Shown: in pieces, positions 26,633 through 35,595 of the stretch
Layout: each line of letters starts with the position of its first letter
Position numbering within the stretch: the stretch's first letter is position 1
From: Auraticoccus cholistanensis
Lineage (GTDB): Bacteria; Actinomycetota; Actinomycetes; Propionibacteriales; Propionibacteriaceae
DNA length: 64,000 bases
Direction of reading: 5' to 3'
Assembly: GCF_009742705.1 (NCBI RefSeq)
Contig: NZ_WPCU01000010.1
Location: forward strand, 633,911 to 697,910
Made by a program: the position numbers and the translations under genes
Notes under the pieces: generated by a model
Database searches by the model: none
The model's input: the letters and a program-made list of their open reading frames with translations, nothing else
Told to the model about the DNA's origin: nothing

Positions 26633-28008
26633 ACCCGCGCGAGCCGCCTGCGCACGCGCCGGGCGCCCTGGTGCAGCCGGGGCCAGCGGCGCGCCACGGC
26701 CCGCCGCAGCGCCCGCACCCGGGGGTGCCCCGCACCGGCGGGCGCGCCGGGCAGGCCGAGGGACAGCAGCCGCCGCCGCTTGAAGTAGCGCATCTGCTCG
26801 GTGCCGACCGCCGCCGCCAGGTAGGCCTCGGCCTCGGCACGGCGTCCGGCGAGGTTCTGCGACTGCATGCAGTAGGCCACGGCAACCAGCAGCGGCTGCA
26901 GCTGCTGCGCCAGCGGCAGGTCCGCCGGCGCGTCGTCGGGTGCGGGCAGGCCCTGGCCGTAGCGGGCGTCGACCAGGGTCAGCGGCACCCGGTTGCTGTT
27001 CTGGTAGGGCGTCAGCCGGTCCAGCAGCAGCTCGGTCCCGACGGCGCGCACCTGCAGCCCGAAGACGGCGTCGGCGGTGGCCAGCCCGGTGGAGAAGGCG
27101 CTCACCACCAGCGCCGGCCGCAGCACCGGGAAGAGCAGCTCGGCCTGCACCGGTGAGTCCAGCACGAGGAGCCGCAGCCCCAGCTCCCGGGCGTGGGCGG
27201 CCAGCGCCTCGGCCTGCGCCGGTCCTGCGGCCGGGTGCGGCTTGAACAGGCAGTGGGTGACGCCCTGGCGGCCCGCCTCGGCCACCATCTCCCGGTGCAG
27301 AGCGGCCTCCTCCTCCAGGTCGAGCAGACCCAGCCGGGACAGGTACTGCCCCAGCAGCAGGGCCACCCGCGGCGCGGGGTGGCCTGCGACGAACCGCTGC
27401 ACCGTCGCCACCTCGGCGGCGGTCTCGGCCGGGTCGCGCTCGGCCACCACGGCGGCGAGCCGGGCGGGGTCGAGCGGCAGCAGCCGGGGCGAGCACTCGG
27501 CCAGCATCAGCGGCCGCAGCCCCGGCACGAGGTCCAGGTGCAGCACCGTGTCCACGCGCTGCTGCAGCGCCAGCGGGAGCACGGTGCGGGTGGGCCCGTA
27601 GGCCATCAGGCCGTCGGCGTGGGCGTTGAGCACCGCGTCGAAGAAGATGCGCGCCAGCGCCGTCCCGGGGTTGACCTGGATCGCGTCCAGCCAGAGGGTG
27701 ATGCGCTCCTCCCCCAGCCCCCAGTGGCTGCGCAGCAGCGCCTCCCAGGTGCTGAGCTCCTCCTGCCGGGGCGAGAACTGCACCGGCCGGCGCGGCAGCA
27801 GCAGCGCCCCGAGGTCGACCACCCGGTCGAAGCGCTCGACCAGCCGGTCGAAGCCGGCGACCTCGCCCAGCGGGGTGGTCAGCTCGGGCAGCTGGGACCC
27901 GTCGGCCAGCACGAGCACGGTCTCGCCGCCCTCGAACACGCCGGCGTCGGCCGCGGCGGCCAGGCACAGCAGCTGGTAGGAGGTCGAGGCGACGACGAGG
28001 TGCTTCAT
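26629..28008 (-). CDS. Polysialyltransferase-like glycosyltransferase
   Basis: A 459-residue protein resembling the bacterial polysialyltransferase family. It starts [17 protein letters not shown] and carries the conserved FKPHP motif at about residue 255 and a serine-containing [15 protein letters not shown] segment, matching the HP and S motifs of that family. The basic C terminus (last 50 residues rich in Arg) may touch the membrane. The ATG overlaps the stop of the upstream GT2 as ATGA. The sugar is unknown, and sialic acid should not be assumed: no sialate synthesis genes are present. Confidence 0.72.
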   Translation of the reverse strand: MKHLVVASTSYQLLCLAAAADAGVFEGGETVLVLADGSQLPELTTPLGEVAGFDRLVERFDRVVDLGALLLPRRPVQFSPRQEELSTWEALLRSHWGLGEERITLWLDAIQVNPGTALARIFFDAVLNAHADGLMAYGPTRTVLPLALQQRVDTVLHLDLVPGLRPLMLAECSPRLLPLDPARLAAVVAERDPAETAAEVATVQRFVAGHPAPRVALLLGQYLSRLGLLDLEEEAALHREMVAEAGRQGVTHCLFKPHPAAGPAQAEALAAHARELGLRLLVLDSPVQAELLFPVLRPALVVSAFSTGLATADAVFGLQVRAVGTELLLDRLTPYQNSNRVPLTLVDARYGQGLPAPDDAPADLPLAQQLQPLLVAVAYCMQSQNLAGRRAEAEAYLAAAVGTEQMRYFKRRRLLSLGLPGAPAGAGHPRVRALRRAVARRWPRLHQGARRVRRRLARV

Positions 28009-28970
28009 GCCGCCCGGCCCCTGCGACGCAGCACCGGGGTGAGCAGCCGCTCGCGCTGGTGGCCCAGCTGCACCACCGTCTCCTCCAGCAGGTCGCCGGG
28101 GACGGTCTCGAGCAGGGCCGCCGCCCGCTCCCGCAGCTCGCGGCGCAGCGGCCGGGCCATCTGCGCCGAGCGTCCGAGCTGGTGGGCGAGCACGGCCAGC
28201 AGCTGACGCACCAGCTTGGGCAGGAAGCGGTCCTGCTCGGGGTCCTCGGCCAGCAGCGCGAAGCAGGAGGCGTAGCTGGTCAGGAAGTCCAGCTGGCGGC
28301 GGTCGAGCACCTGGGTGAGCGAGGTGGTCACCCCCCGTCGGTACATCACCCCGGGGGTGTTCACCACCGCGTAGCTCTGGGTCCGCAGGTGCAGCCGCCA
28401 CACCCAGGGGCGGTCCTCGGCGGTGTGCAGGCCGTCGTCGAAGGCGAGCAGCCCCTGCTCGTGCAGCCGGCGCCGGTACAGCCCGGCCCAGGCGTAGGGG
28501 TAGTCGACCATGGTGGAGTCGGTGGTGGGCAGGATCGACTCCCGCGGGTTGAGCGGCACGCCGCGGCGCGCCTGCGGGGCCCGCACCTGCTCGCGACGCC
28601 CCTCGGTGACGCGGACGTGGTCGAAGCGCACGAAGTCGACGTCGAGCGTCTCCAGCGCCGCCACCGCCCGGGCGAGGTGGCCGCGGGCCAGCCAGTCGTC
28701 GCCGTCGAGGAAGCCCAGCACGGAGCCGGTGGCCAGCTCCAGCCCCTGGTTGCGCGCGCTCGCCAGCCCCACGGGGGACTCGTTGCGGTGCAGCACCAGC
28801 CCCGGCAGCCGGTCGGCGAAACCGGCCACCACCTCGGAGGTCGCGTCGGTGGAGCCGTCGTCGACGACCACCACCTGCAGCTCGCCCTGAGGCAGCTGGC
28901 CCACCAGGCTGGTGAGCGTGTCCCCCACCCAGGCAGCCACGTCCTTGCCGGGGATGATGAGGCTCAGCAC
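28005..28970 (-). CDS. Glycosyltransferase family 2
   Basis: A 321-residue cytoplasmic GT-A glycosyltransferase: LSLIIPGKD, the VVVDDGSTDATSEVV nucleotide loop, and the metal-binding FLDGDDWL at about residues 86-93. The C-terminal helical half (about 220-321) resembles capsule or teichoic-acid glycosyltransferases. No ribosome site is seen; the GTG is seven bases after TAGCCT, so the message is probably leaderless. It is coupled to the polysialyltransferase-like gene, and together they probably add sugars to a surface polymer. Confidence 0.87.
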   Translation of the reverse strand: MLSLIIPGKDVAAWVGDTLTSLVGQLPQGELQVVVVDDGSTDATSEVVAGFADRLPGLVLHRNESPVGLASARNQGLELATGSVLGFLDGDDWLARGHLARAVAALETLDVDFVRFDHVRVTEGRREQVRAPQARRGVPLNPRESILPTTDSTMVDYPYAWAGLYRRRLHEQGLLAFDDGLHTAEDRPWVWRLHLRTQSYAVVNTPGVMYRRGVTTSLTQVLDRRQLDFLTSYASCFALLAEDPEQDRFLPKLVRQLLAVLAHQLGRSAQMARPLRRELRERAAALLETVPGDLLEETVVQLGHQRERLLTPVLRRRGRAA

Positions 28971-28983
28971 GCGCCGGAGGCTA
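28971..28983 (-). promoter_or_regulatory. Leaderless promoter of the glycosyltransferase pair
   Basis: TAGCCT (28978-28983, minus strand) is followed by seven bases and the GTG start. It shows the two inserted glycosyltransferases have their own promoter rather than depending on rne. Confidence 0.6.
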
Positions 28984-29044
28984 GGGAGGCCACACGTCCG
29001 GACGGTGAACGCCAGGCGTGCACCAGGTGACGGCGCCCCTCTCC

Positions 29045-29091
29045 CACCGCGGCACGGTCCCTCACCGCGGCACGTCCGTCACCGCGGCGTG
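29045..29091. repeat. Three direct copies of CACCGCGGCACG at the rne 3' end
   Basis: Copies begin at 29045, 29063 and 29080 (the third ends GTG). The third overlaps the rne stop codon, so the repeat looks like a duplicated gene end. Confidence 0.7.
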
Positions 29092-32000
29092 CGGGCCTCC
29101 TCGGCCTCGTCCTGCTCCTGCACGGGGGCTGACGGCTCCTCCGGCTGCGCCGGCGGGGCGGGCTCGACCGGCTGCTGCTGCAGCGGCGCGGTCTCCACCG
29201 CCTGGTCCTCCACCGGCGCGGACTCGACGCCCTGCTCGTCGGCGGGTGCCTGCTCGGCCGGCTCGGCCGCCTGCTCGTCGGCGGGTGCGGGCTCGGCCGG
29301 GACGGGCAGCTCGACCGGCTGCTGCTCGACCGGTGCCTGCTCGGCGGGTGCCTGCTCGACCGGCTGCTGCTCGGCGGACTGCTCGGCGGCGGCCGGCTGG
29401 TCGGCCGCCTCGCCCGGGCCCGCGTCGTCGCCCTTGGCCAGCATGGCCGCGATGACGTCCTGGGGACCGCCGTGCCGCTTGACCGGCTCCTCCGGCTCGC
29501 GGGCCGCCTCCTTGGCACCCTCCTTGCGGCCGGCGTTGCGACCGCCGCCGCCCTTGTTGCGGGCGCTGCGGCCGCGGCGGCCCTGGCGCTCGCCGCCGTC
29601 GGCCTGGCTCTGGGTGTCGACCGGCATGTCGTGCACGTGGTAGCCGAGGCCGTCGCAGTGCTCGCAGGTCTCGGTGAAGGCCTCCGCCAGCCCGGTGCCG
29701 ATCTTCTTGCGCGTCATCTGCACCAGACCCAGGCTGGTCACCTCGGCGACCTGGTGGCGGGTGCGGTCGCGGCCCAGGCACTCCACCAGCCGGCGCAGCA
29801 GCAGCTCGCGGTTGCTGGGCAGCACCATGTCGATGAAGTCGATGACGATGATGCCGCCGATGTCGCGCAGCCGGAGCTGGCGGACGATCTCCTCCGCGGC
29901 CTCCAGGTTGTTGCTGGTGACCGTGGTCTCGAGGTTGCCGCCGGAGCCGGTGAACTTGCCGGTGTTGACGTCGATCACCGTCATGGCCTCGGTGCGGTCG
30001 ATGATGAGCGAGCCGCCGGAGGGCAGGAAGACCTTGCGGTCCAGCGCCTTGGCGATCTGCTCGTCGAGGCGGTGGGCGGCGAAGACGTCGCCGTTGGCCT
30101 CGCGGTCCCAGCGCTCCAGCCGGTCGGCCAGGTGCGGGGCGACGTGGCTGACGTAGCTCTGCACCGTCTCGAAGGCGTCGCCGCCGAGGCCGTTGCCGTC
30201 CACCACCAGCCGCTGGAAGTCCTCGGTGAAGAGGTCGCGCACGATCCGCAGCGTCAGGTCGGGCTCGGCGTGCAGCAGCTGCGGGGCGGAGCCGGACTTG
30301 ATCTTCTTCTCGATCGCCTCCCACTGCGCCTTGAGCCGGTTGACGTCGCGGACCAGCTCCTCCTCGCTGGCGCCCTCGGCGGCCGTCCGCACGATCACGC
30401 TCGCCTCGTCGGGGACGAGGTCGGAGAGGATGGTCTTGAGACGCTTGCGCTCGTTCTCGGGCAGCTTGCGCGAGATGCCGGACAGGTGGCCACCGGGCGA
30501 GTAGACGATGTAGCGGCCCGGGATGGAGACGTGGTTGGTGAGCCGCGCGCCCTTGGCCCCGACCGGGTCCTTGGTGACCTGCACCAGCACGGTCTGGCCG
30601 GACTTCAGCACCTTCTCGATCTGGCGGCCCTGCTTGTCGGCGCCGTGGGCGTCCCAGTCCACCTCGCCGGCGTAGAGCACGGCGTTGCGGCCCCGGCCGA
30701 TGTCGACGAAGGCGGCCTCCATCGACGGCAGCACGTTCTGCACCCGGCCCAGGTAGACGTTGCCGATCAGGGAGGTGGCGGACTCGCGGTCGACGTAGTG
30801 CTCGACCAGGATGCCGTCCTCCAGCACCGCCAGCTGCGACAGGTCGTCGCGCTGGCGGATGATCATGGTCCGCTCGACGGCCTCGCGGCGGGCCAGGAAC
30901 TCCGCCTCGCTGAGGATCGGGGTGCGGCGACGGCTGTTCTGGCGCCCCTCGCGCCGGCGCTGGCGCTTGGCCTCCAGCCGGGTGGAGCCGTCGATGCCGG
31001 TGATCTGGTCGCTGGCCTTCTCGCGGCTGCTGCGCCGGGGTTCGCGGACGCGGACCACGGTGTCGCTGGGGTCGTCCTCGGAGACCGAGGTCTCCTCGCC
31101 GCGACGACGGCGGCGGCGCCGGCGGCGGCGCGTGCCGGACTCGGAGCCGTTCTGCTCGTCCTCGGCGGAGGCGGCGTCCTCGTCCTCGCCGTCCTGGCCC
31201 TGCTCCGGCTCGCCCTCGGCGCCCGCGGCGTCCTCGGTCTCGGCGGTGCCGTCGGAGTCGTCCTCGCCGTTGTCGTCGGCACCGCCGCCGCGACGACGAC
31301 GCCGGCCGCCGCGACGGCGGCGGCGCCGGCTGCTGCTGCGGCCGCCGTTGTCGCCGTCCTCGGAGTCCTCGTCCTGCTCGTCCTCGGAGTCCTCGGAGTC
31401 CTCGGTCTGCTCGGCCGCGGCCGGCTCCTCGGTGGCGTCGTCGGTGGTGTCGTCGTCGCCGGGGGCCACGTCGGACTCGTCCTCCGAGGCGCGCGGCTCG
31501 GCGGACTCCTCCTCGGTCGTGAGCTCGTCCTCGGGGTCCTGCTCGGCGTCCTCGGGGGCCGAGCGGGTGGTGGCGGCGGCCTGGTCGAAGACGGCGCGGA
31601 CCGCGGCGCTGATGTCGTCCCCGGACTGCGCGCTGGGGGTCTCCTGGGGGACGTCGAAGGGCGCGGCCACGGTGCCGGTCGGGCGCGAGCGGCGGCCGCG
31701 ACGACGGCTGCCCGCCGCCAGCTCCGGCTCGGCCGCGACGGCGTCGGTCGGGGCCTGCCCCGTCGCAACCTGCTCCGTCCCAGCCTGCTCGGTCGCAGCC
31801 TGCTCGGTCGGGGCCTGCTCGGCCGCGGCGGCCTCCGGGTTGCCGACGACCTGGGTGGTCTCGGGCGTCAGCGGGGCGGTCTCCTGCGGGGAGGGCTCGG
31901 GCTTCGCGGCGGCGCGCTTGCGGGTGCCGCGGCGCCGGGGCGGCACGACCTCCTCGACGACCAGCGGCGCGTCGGCGCCGAGCTGGGTCTCGGGGTCGGG

Positions 32001-32366
32001 GGTGGTGGGGGCGCTCTCGGGCGCGGGGGTCTCGGCGGCGGGGGTCTCGGCGGCGGGACGACCGGCGGGGCGGCTGGCGGCGCGGCGGCGACGGGCCGGC
32101 TTCGCCGGGGCCTCCGCGGCGGGCTCGGCGGCTGCCGGCGCTGCTTCGGCGGGTGCAGGTTCGGCCGGCGCTGCCTCGACGGGTGCCGGCTCGGCCGGCG
32201 CGGCCTCGGCGGGTGCCGGCTCGGCAGGCGCGGCCTCGGCCGCCTGGGCGGCGGCCCCCTCGGGCGGTCCCGCGGGGCGGCTGGCGCTGCGGCGGCGTCG
32301 TGCGGGCCTGGCCGGCGCGGCCGCCTGCTCCTCGGCGGGGGTGGATGTGGGCTCGTGATCGGACAT
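29079..32366 (-). CDS. rne: Ribonuclease E/G with long low-complexity arms
   Basis: A 1095-residue RNase E/G, the main endoribonuclease for mRNA turnover and rRNA processing. The catalytic core covers about residues 480-970: an S1 domain (GNVYLGRVQNVLPSMEAAFVD), the DNase I-like site with IDVNTGKFTG near 799 and IIVIDFIDM near 840, and a zinc-link CEHCDGLG near 899. The N-terminal 470 residues are disordered: Pro/Ala/Glu repeats, acidic runs and Arg clusters. The C-terminal 150 residues are Glu/Pro/Gln-rich. Such arms are usual in actinobacteria and can bind RNA or partners. AAGGAG precedes the ATG, and a short hairpin lies just upstream of it. Confidence 0.95.
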   Translation of the reverse strand: MSDHEPTSTPAEEQAAAPARPARRRRSASRPAGPPEGAAAQAAEAAPAEPAPAEAAPAEPAPVEAAPAEPAPAEAAPAAAEPAAEAPAKPARRRRAASRPAGRPAAETPAAETPAPESAPTTPDPETQLGADAPLVVEEVVPPRRRGTRKRAAAKPEPSPQETAPLTPETTQVVGNPEAAAAEQAPTEQAATEQAGTEQVATGQAPTDAVAAEPELAAGSRRRGRRSRPTGTVAAPFDVPQETPSAQSGDDISAAVRAVFDQAAATTRSAPEDAEQDPEDELTTEEESAEPRASEDESDVAPGDDDTTDDATEEPAAAEQTEDSEDSEDEQDEDSEDGDNGGRSSSRRRRRRGGRRRRRGGGADDNGEDDSDGTAETEDAAGAEGEPEQGQDGEDEDAASAEDEQNGSESGTRRRRRRRRRRGEETSVSEDDPSDTVVRVREPRRSSREKASDQITGIDGSTRLEAKRQRRREGRQNSRRRTPILSEAEFLARREAVERTMIIRQRDDLSQLAVLEDGILVEHYVDRESATSLIGNVYLGRVQNVLPSMEAAFVDIGRGRNAVLYAGEVDWDAHGADKQGRQIEKVLKSGQTVLVQVTKDPVGAKGARLTNHVSIPGRYIVYSPGGHLSGISRKLPENERKRLKTILSDLVPDEASVIVRTAAEGASEEELVRDVNRLKAQWEAIEKKIKSGSAPQLLHAEPDLTLRIVRDLFTEDFQRLVVDGNGLGGDAFETVQSYVSHVAPHLADRLERWDREANGDVFAAHRLDEQIAKALDRKVFLPSGGSLIIDRTEAMTVIDVNTGKFTGSGGNLETTVTSNNLEAAEEIVRQLRLRDIGGIIVIDFIDMVLPSNRELLLRRLVECLGRDRTRHQVAEVTSLGLVQMTRKKIGTGLAEAFTETCEHCDGLGYHVHDMPVDTQSQADGGERQGRRGRSARNKGGGGRNAGRKEGAKEAAREPEEPVKRHGGPQDVIAAMLAKGDDAGPGEAADQPAAAEQSAEQQPVEQAPAEQAPVEQQPVELPVPAEPAPADEQAAEPAEQAPADEQGVESAPVEDQAVETAPLQQQPVEPAPPAQPEEPSAPVQEQDEAEEARTPR
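32140..32240. repeat. 30-bp tandem repeat inside rne
   Basis: About three copies of a 30-base unit encode the ten-residue repeat EAAPAEPAPA near the N terminus of RNase E. Copy number may vary between strains. Confidence 0.7.
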
Positions 32367-32381
32367 CCGGACTCCTTGCTC

Positions 32382-32401
32382 GGACCACCGCGAGGCGGTC
32401 C
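32382..32401 (-). promoter_or_regulatory. Leader hairpin just before the rne ribosome site
   Basis: GGACCaCC-GCGA-GGcGGTCC forms an eight-position stem with one mismatch, ending about four bases before AAGGAG. It could modulate rne translation or be a cleavage target for feedback, as is known for the unrelated E. coli leader. Confidence 0.4.
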
Positions 32402-32670
32402 GCGTACGCTGCACCGGGACCGCGGCCCTCGGCGCAGAAAAGCTGTTCGGCGTGTGGCGTCGCGCCGCCCGGTGACCCTCCCGCGGTCGTCCTCGCAAGT
32501 GGCGAGCTGGCGTCGCGGTGGGGGTCTGCGACCGCCACGAGCTGTCACCTCGCGGCGCGGCGGAGAACCACGGGGGCACCGGCGGTGCCCCGACCCGGTC
32601 GCCATCTTTGCACACCGTTCCAGCCGCGGACGCATCGACACAGGTCGCCGGGACGCCGGTCGGCAGCGCC

Positions 32671-32684
32671 TAGGCTGGCCTCCC
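32671..32684 (+). promoter_or_regulatory. Leaderless promoter of the CynX-type MFS gene
   Basis: TAGGCT at 32671-32676 is followed by eight bases and the GTG at 32685. It fixes the start within a much longer open frame. Confidence 0.6.
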
Positions 32685-33911
32685 GTGCCCGTCCCTGCAC
32701 GCCCGCCGCTGTCCGAGCGGCCCTGGCTGATCCTGCTCGCGCTGGTGGTGCTGGCCCTGAACCTTCGGGCCACCGCGGTGTCGGTGGGACCCCTGCTGAC
32801 CACCCTGCAGGACGCCCTGGGACTCGACGGCAGCCAGGCCGGGCTGCTGACCGCGCTGCCTGGGCTCTGCTTCGCGGTGTTCGGGCTGGTGGCCCCGTGG
32901 CTGGCTGCCCGGCTGGGGCTGCACCGCACCGTGGTGGGCGCACTGGTGGCCGTGGGGGCGGGTCAGCTCGTCCGCGTGACGGTGGACACCCCGACCCCCT
33001 TCCTGGCCGCCTCGGCCCTGTCGCTGGCGGGGATGGCGGTGTCGAACGTGCTGCTGCCGTCCCTGGTGAAGTGGCACTTCCCGCGCCGGATCGGGGTGGT
33101 GACGGCGGTGTACGCCACCGCCCTGGTGACCGGGCTGACGCTGGCCAGCATCGCGTCGGTGCCGGCGGCGCAGCTGCTCGGCGGCTGGCGTCCGGGGCTG
33201 GCCGTGTGGTCCCTGCTGGCGGTGCTGGCGCTGCCGCCGTGGCTGGCCCTGCTGGGTCACGACCGGCGCGGCCCGAGCGAGCCGGTCCTCGTGGACGTCC
33301 GGGCGGCACCGGTCGGGCTGGCGCAGGTGGCGCGGACCCGCAAGGGCTGGCTGATGGGCACCTTCTTCGGGGTGCAGTCCATGCTGTCGTACTCGCTGTT
33401 CGGCTGGCTGGCCGCCATCTACACCGGCGCCGGGTTCAGCGAGGTGACCAGCGGGCTGCTGCTGGGGATCTGCACCGGCGTGGCCATCCCCTTCTCCTTC
33501 CTGCTGCCCGCCTGGACCGCCCGCCACCCCAGCCCCTACTCGGCGATGCTGCTGGTGGTGGGCTGCGCCGTGGCCGGCCTGGTGGGGCTGCTGGTGGCTC
33601 CCGCCACCGTGCCGTGGCTGTGGGCGGTGCTGCTGGCCGTGGGCACCTCGGCCTTCCCGATCTTCCTGGCCCTGGTCGGGCTGCGCACCGAGACCCCCGC
33701 GGGCACGGCGTCGCTGTCGGCCTTCAGCCAGGGCGTCGGCTACCTGATCTCGGCCACCGGACCGCTGGCCATCGGCTTCCTCCACGAGCACAGCGCCGGC
33801 TGGACGCTGCCGGTGCTGGCCATGCTGGCCATGGTCGTCCCGCTGACGGTGCTCGGGCTGCTGGTCTGCCGTCCCGGGACGTTGGAGGCCGAGCTCCGCG
33901 CGCGTGACTGA
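32685..33911 (+). CDS. CynX/NimT-family MFS transporter
   Basis: A 408-residue major facilitator with twelve predicted spans. The opening LALNLRATAVSVGPLL and the inner motif VSNVLLPSLVKWHFPRRIGVVTAVYATAL are strongly characteristic of the CynX/NimT subfamily (cyanate, nitroimidazole and related compounds). The substrate is unknown. The start is the GTG eight bases after the TAGGCT box; the open frame extends far upstream but only as a shadow of rne. It converges on the CPBP protease gene with 18 bases between the stops. Confidence 0.88.
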   Translation: MPVPARPPLSERPWLILLALVVLALNLRATAVSVGPLLTTLQDALGLDGSQAGLLTALPGLCFAVFGLVAPWLAARLGLHRTVVGALVAVGAGQLVRVTVDTPTPFLAASALSLAGMAVSNVLLPSLVKWHFPRRIGVVTAVYATALVTGLTLASIASVPAAQLLGGWRPGLAVWSLLAVLALPPWLALLGHDRRGPSEPVLVDVRAAPVGLAQVARTRKGWLMGTFFGVQSMLSYSLFGWLAAIYTGAGFSEVTSGLLLGICTGVAIPFSFLLPAWTARHPSPYSAMLLVVGCAVAGLVGLLVAPATVPWLWAVLLAVGTSAFPIFLALVGLRTETPAGTASLSAFSQGVGYLISATGPLAIGFLHEHSAGWTLPVLAMLAMVVPLTVLGLLVCRPGTLEAELRARD

Positions 33912-33929
33912 GCCCGGGACGGGGCCGGT

Positions 33930-35126
33930 TCAGCCCTGCGGCAGCACCGGCGGGGTGGGCTCGGGCCGGGTCGCCGGCGCACCGGGTGCCGTCACCCGGC
34001 GCATGCGCGAGCGGGCGAAGAGCCGGTCGAGCACCAGCGAGACCGCCACCGCCACCACCAGCGGCAGCAGCACCAGCGGGGAGCCGGCCCCCACCGCGCG
34101 GTCGAAGACGCTGTCCATCTGCCCGGCCAGCACGGTGGCCACCAGGGAGATCAGGTTGTTGACCACGTGGAAGGTGATCGCCGCCTCCAGCCCCCCGGTG
34201 CGCCAGGTGAGCAGCGAGGCCACCAGCGCGAACCCGAAGTAGTAGACGTTGAGCCACGGGTCCTCGGCGGCGTGCAGCAGCATGAACACCACCGACGCGA
34301 CCAGGGTGCCGACCGCCAGCGCGAGCCGGGGGTCGCGGAAGTAGGCGGCGGTGGCCCGGGTCAGCGTCCCCCGCAGCCCGTACTCCTCACCGGCGGCCTG
34401 GAACGGCGTGGTCAGCAGGATGACGGTGAGCCAGAGCGCCACCTGGCTGCCGGCGTACTGGAACCCGGTGAGGGCGAGCTCGATGCCGACGTAGATCAGC
34501 CAGACCGGGAGGATGATCGCGGTGCACAGCCACACCCAGCGCCAGCGCAGGCCACCCTCCACCGAGGACAGCCAGCGCGGACGCTGCCGGTAGACCAGCC
34601 ACTGGCCCAGCATCGAGATCGGGATCAGCGCGGCCAGGGTGAGGTTGTTGGCCAGGAAGAAGGTCGGGGTGGAGGGGATGGCGCCCGAGACGAGCTCCTC
34701 GGCGGTGGCCTGGCCGAGCGCGAGGTCGACGACGCCGGCGACCGTCACCAGCACGACGGAGATGGCGATCCACGCGGCTCCGACCAGCGCCACCAGGGCG
34801 AGCGGCTTCCACCAGCGGTGGGCGGGCGTCCGGTAGAAGTGGTGGTAGGCCCGCAACTCCACCGGCAGCGGCTCCGGCTTGGGCTGGGGCGTCCACTGGG
34901 GCGGGTTCTGCTGCGGCCAGGGCGCGGGCGCTCCCGGCTGGGGCTGCTGGCCCCACTGGGGCTGCTGGCCCGGCTGGGTCTGCTGTCCCCACTGCTGCGG
35001 GCCCTGCTGCTGGGCCGGCTGCCCCCACGGCTGCTGTCCGGACGGTGGGACGGCGCCGGGCACCGGGGGCTGTGGCGTGCCGCCGTTCCCCTGGGCAGGC
35101 GGGCCGGGAGGAGGCGGCGTGCTCAT
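33930..35126 (-). CDS. CPBP-family intramembrane metalloprotease
   Basis: A 398-residue protein with a disordered, cytoplasmic Pro/Gln-rich N terminus of about 85 residues (PQQWGQQ-type repeats) followed by about eight membrane helices. The CPBP (Rce1-like/Abi) motifs are all present: EEYGLRG near 250, FMLLHA near 285, and HVVNN near 325, giving the glutamate and histidine metal site. Members cleave prenylated or lipopeptide substrates or give self-immunity to bacteriocins. The gene begins four bases after the ndk stop with no ribosome site, so coupling to ndk is likely. Confidence 0.87.
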   Translation of the reverse strand: MSTPPPPGPPAQGNGGTPQPPVPGAVPPSGQQPWGQPAQQQGPQQWGQQTQPGQQPQWGQQPQPGAPAPWPQQNPPQWTPQPKPEPLPVELRAYHHFYRTPAHRWWKPLALVALVGAAWIAISVVLVTVAGVVDLALGQATAEELVSGAIPSTPTFFLANNLTLAALIPISMLGQWLVYRQRPRWLSSVEGGLRWRWVWLCTAIILPVWLIYVGIELALTGFQYAGSQVALWLTVILLTTPFQAAGEEYGLRGTLTRATAAYFRDPRLALAVGTLVASVVFMLLHAAEDPWLNVYYFGFALVASLLTWRTGGLEAAITFHVVNNLISLVATVLAGQMDSVFDRAVGAGSPLVLLPLVVAVAVSLVLDRLFARSRMRRVTAPGAPATRPEPTPPVLPQG

Positions 35127-35130
35127 CGGC

Positions 35131-35550
35131 TCAGGCCCCCAGCTCGGGGAACCAGAGGGCGATCTCGCGGGCCGCGGACTCGGCCGAGTCCGAGCCGTGC
35201 ACCAGGTTCTCTCGGTTCGACAGCGACAGGTCGCCGCGGATGGTGCCCGGGGCCGCCTTGCGGCCGTCGGTCGCCCCGTTCATCAGCCGGACCGTCTCGA
35301 CGACCTCGTCGCCGGCGAGCACCAGGGCCACCGAGGGTCCCGAGGTGATGAAGGTCCGCAGCGGCGGGTAGAAGTCGCGCTCGACGTGCTCGGCGTAGTG
35401 CTGGTCGGCCAGCTCCGGGGTGACCTGCACCTGCTTGAGGGCGACGATCCGCAGGCCCTTGCGCTCGAAGCGGCTGAGCACCTCACCGACCAGACCGCGC
35501 CGGACGGCGTCGGGCTTGATCAGGACGAAGGTGCGCGGCAGTTCAGTCAT
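35131..35550 (-). CDS. ndk: Nucleoside diphosphate kinase
   Basis: A 139-residue NDK that balances nucleoside triphosphates by moving the gamma phosphate through H118, seen in NLVHGSDS. Other signatures are [18 protein letters not shown] and [17 protein letters not shown]. The start is ATG 35550, seven bases after a TAGGGT box with no ribosome site, rather than the ATG nine bases upstream, which falls between the -10 box and this start. It lies in the standard folC-DUF4233-ndk order. Confidence 0.97.
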   Translation of the reverse strand: MTELPRTFVLIKPDAVRRGLVGEVLSRFERKGLRIVALKQVQVTPELADQHYAEHVERDFYPPLRTFITSGPSVALVLAGDEVVETVRLMNGATDGRKAAPGTIRGDLSLSNRENLVHGSDSAESAAREIALWFPELGA

Positions 35551-35563
35551 GTGCGGCACCCTA
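35551..35563 (-). promoter_or_regulatory. Leaderless promoter of ndk
   Basis: TAGGGT (35558-35563, minus strand), seven bases, then the ndk ATG. Confidence 0.6.
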
Positions 35564-35595
35564 TCGGGGTCCCGGCCGAGCTCCGGGACGCCCGG

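Larger units (their letters stand above)
32367..32684. other. Divergent intergenic region between rne and the CynX-type MFS gene
   Basis: A 318-base stretch without a convincing gene. It holds the rne leader hairpin, a perfect GGGGCACC-GGC-GGTGCCCC hairpin at 32573-32591, and the TAGGCT -10 box of the MFS gene at 32671-32676. I found no convincing -35/-10 pair for rne. Confidence 0.6.

Noticed and set aside
26629..28008. Sialic-acid capsule synthesis
   Set aside because: Only the polysialyltransferase-like fold is seen; no neuA, neuB or neuC homologue and no capsule exporter occur in the window.
12298..32240. Low-complexity tandem repeats considered as mobile-element ends
   Set aside because: They lie inside open reading frames in codon register, with no transposase, no target-site duplication and no terminal inverted repeats.
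32573..32591. GGGGCACC-GGC-GGTGCCCC hairpin as a terminator
   Set aside because: It lies between two divergent genes, so there is no transcript from a neighbouring gene for it to terminate; its role is unknown.
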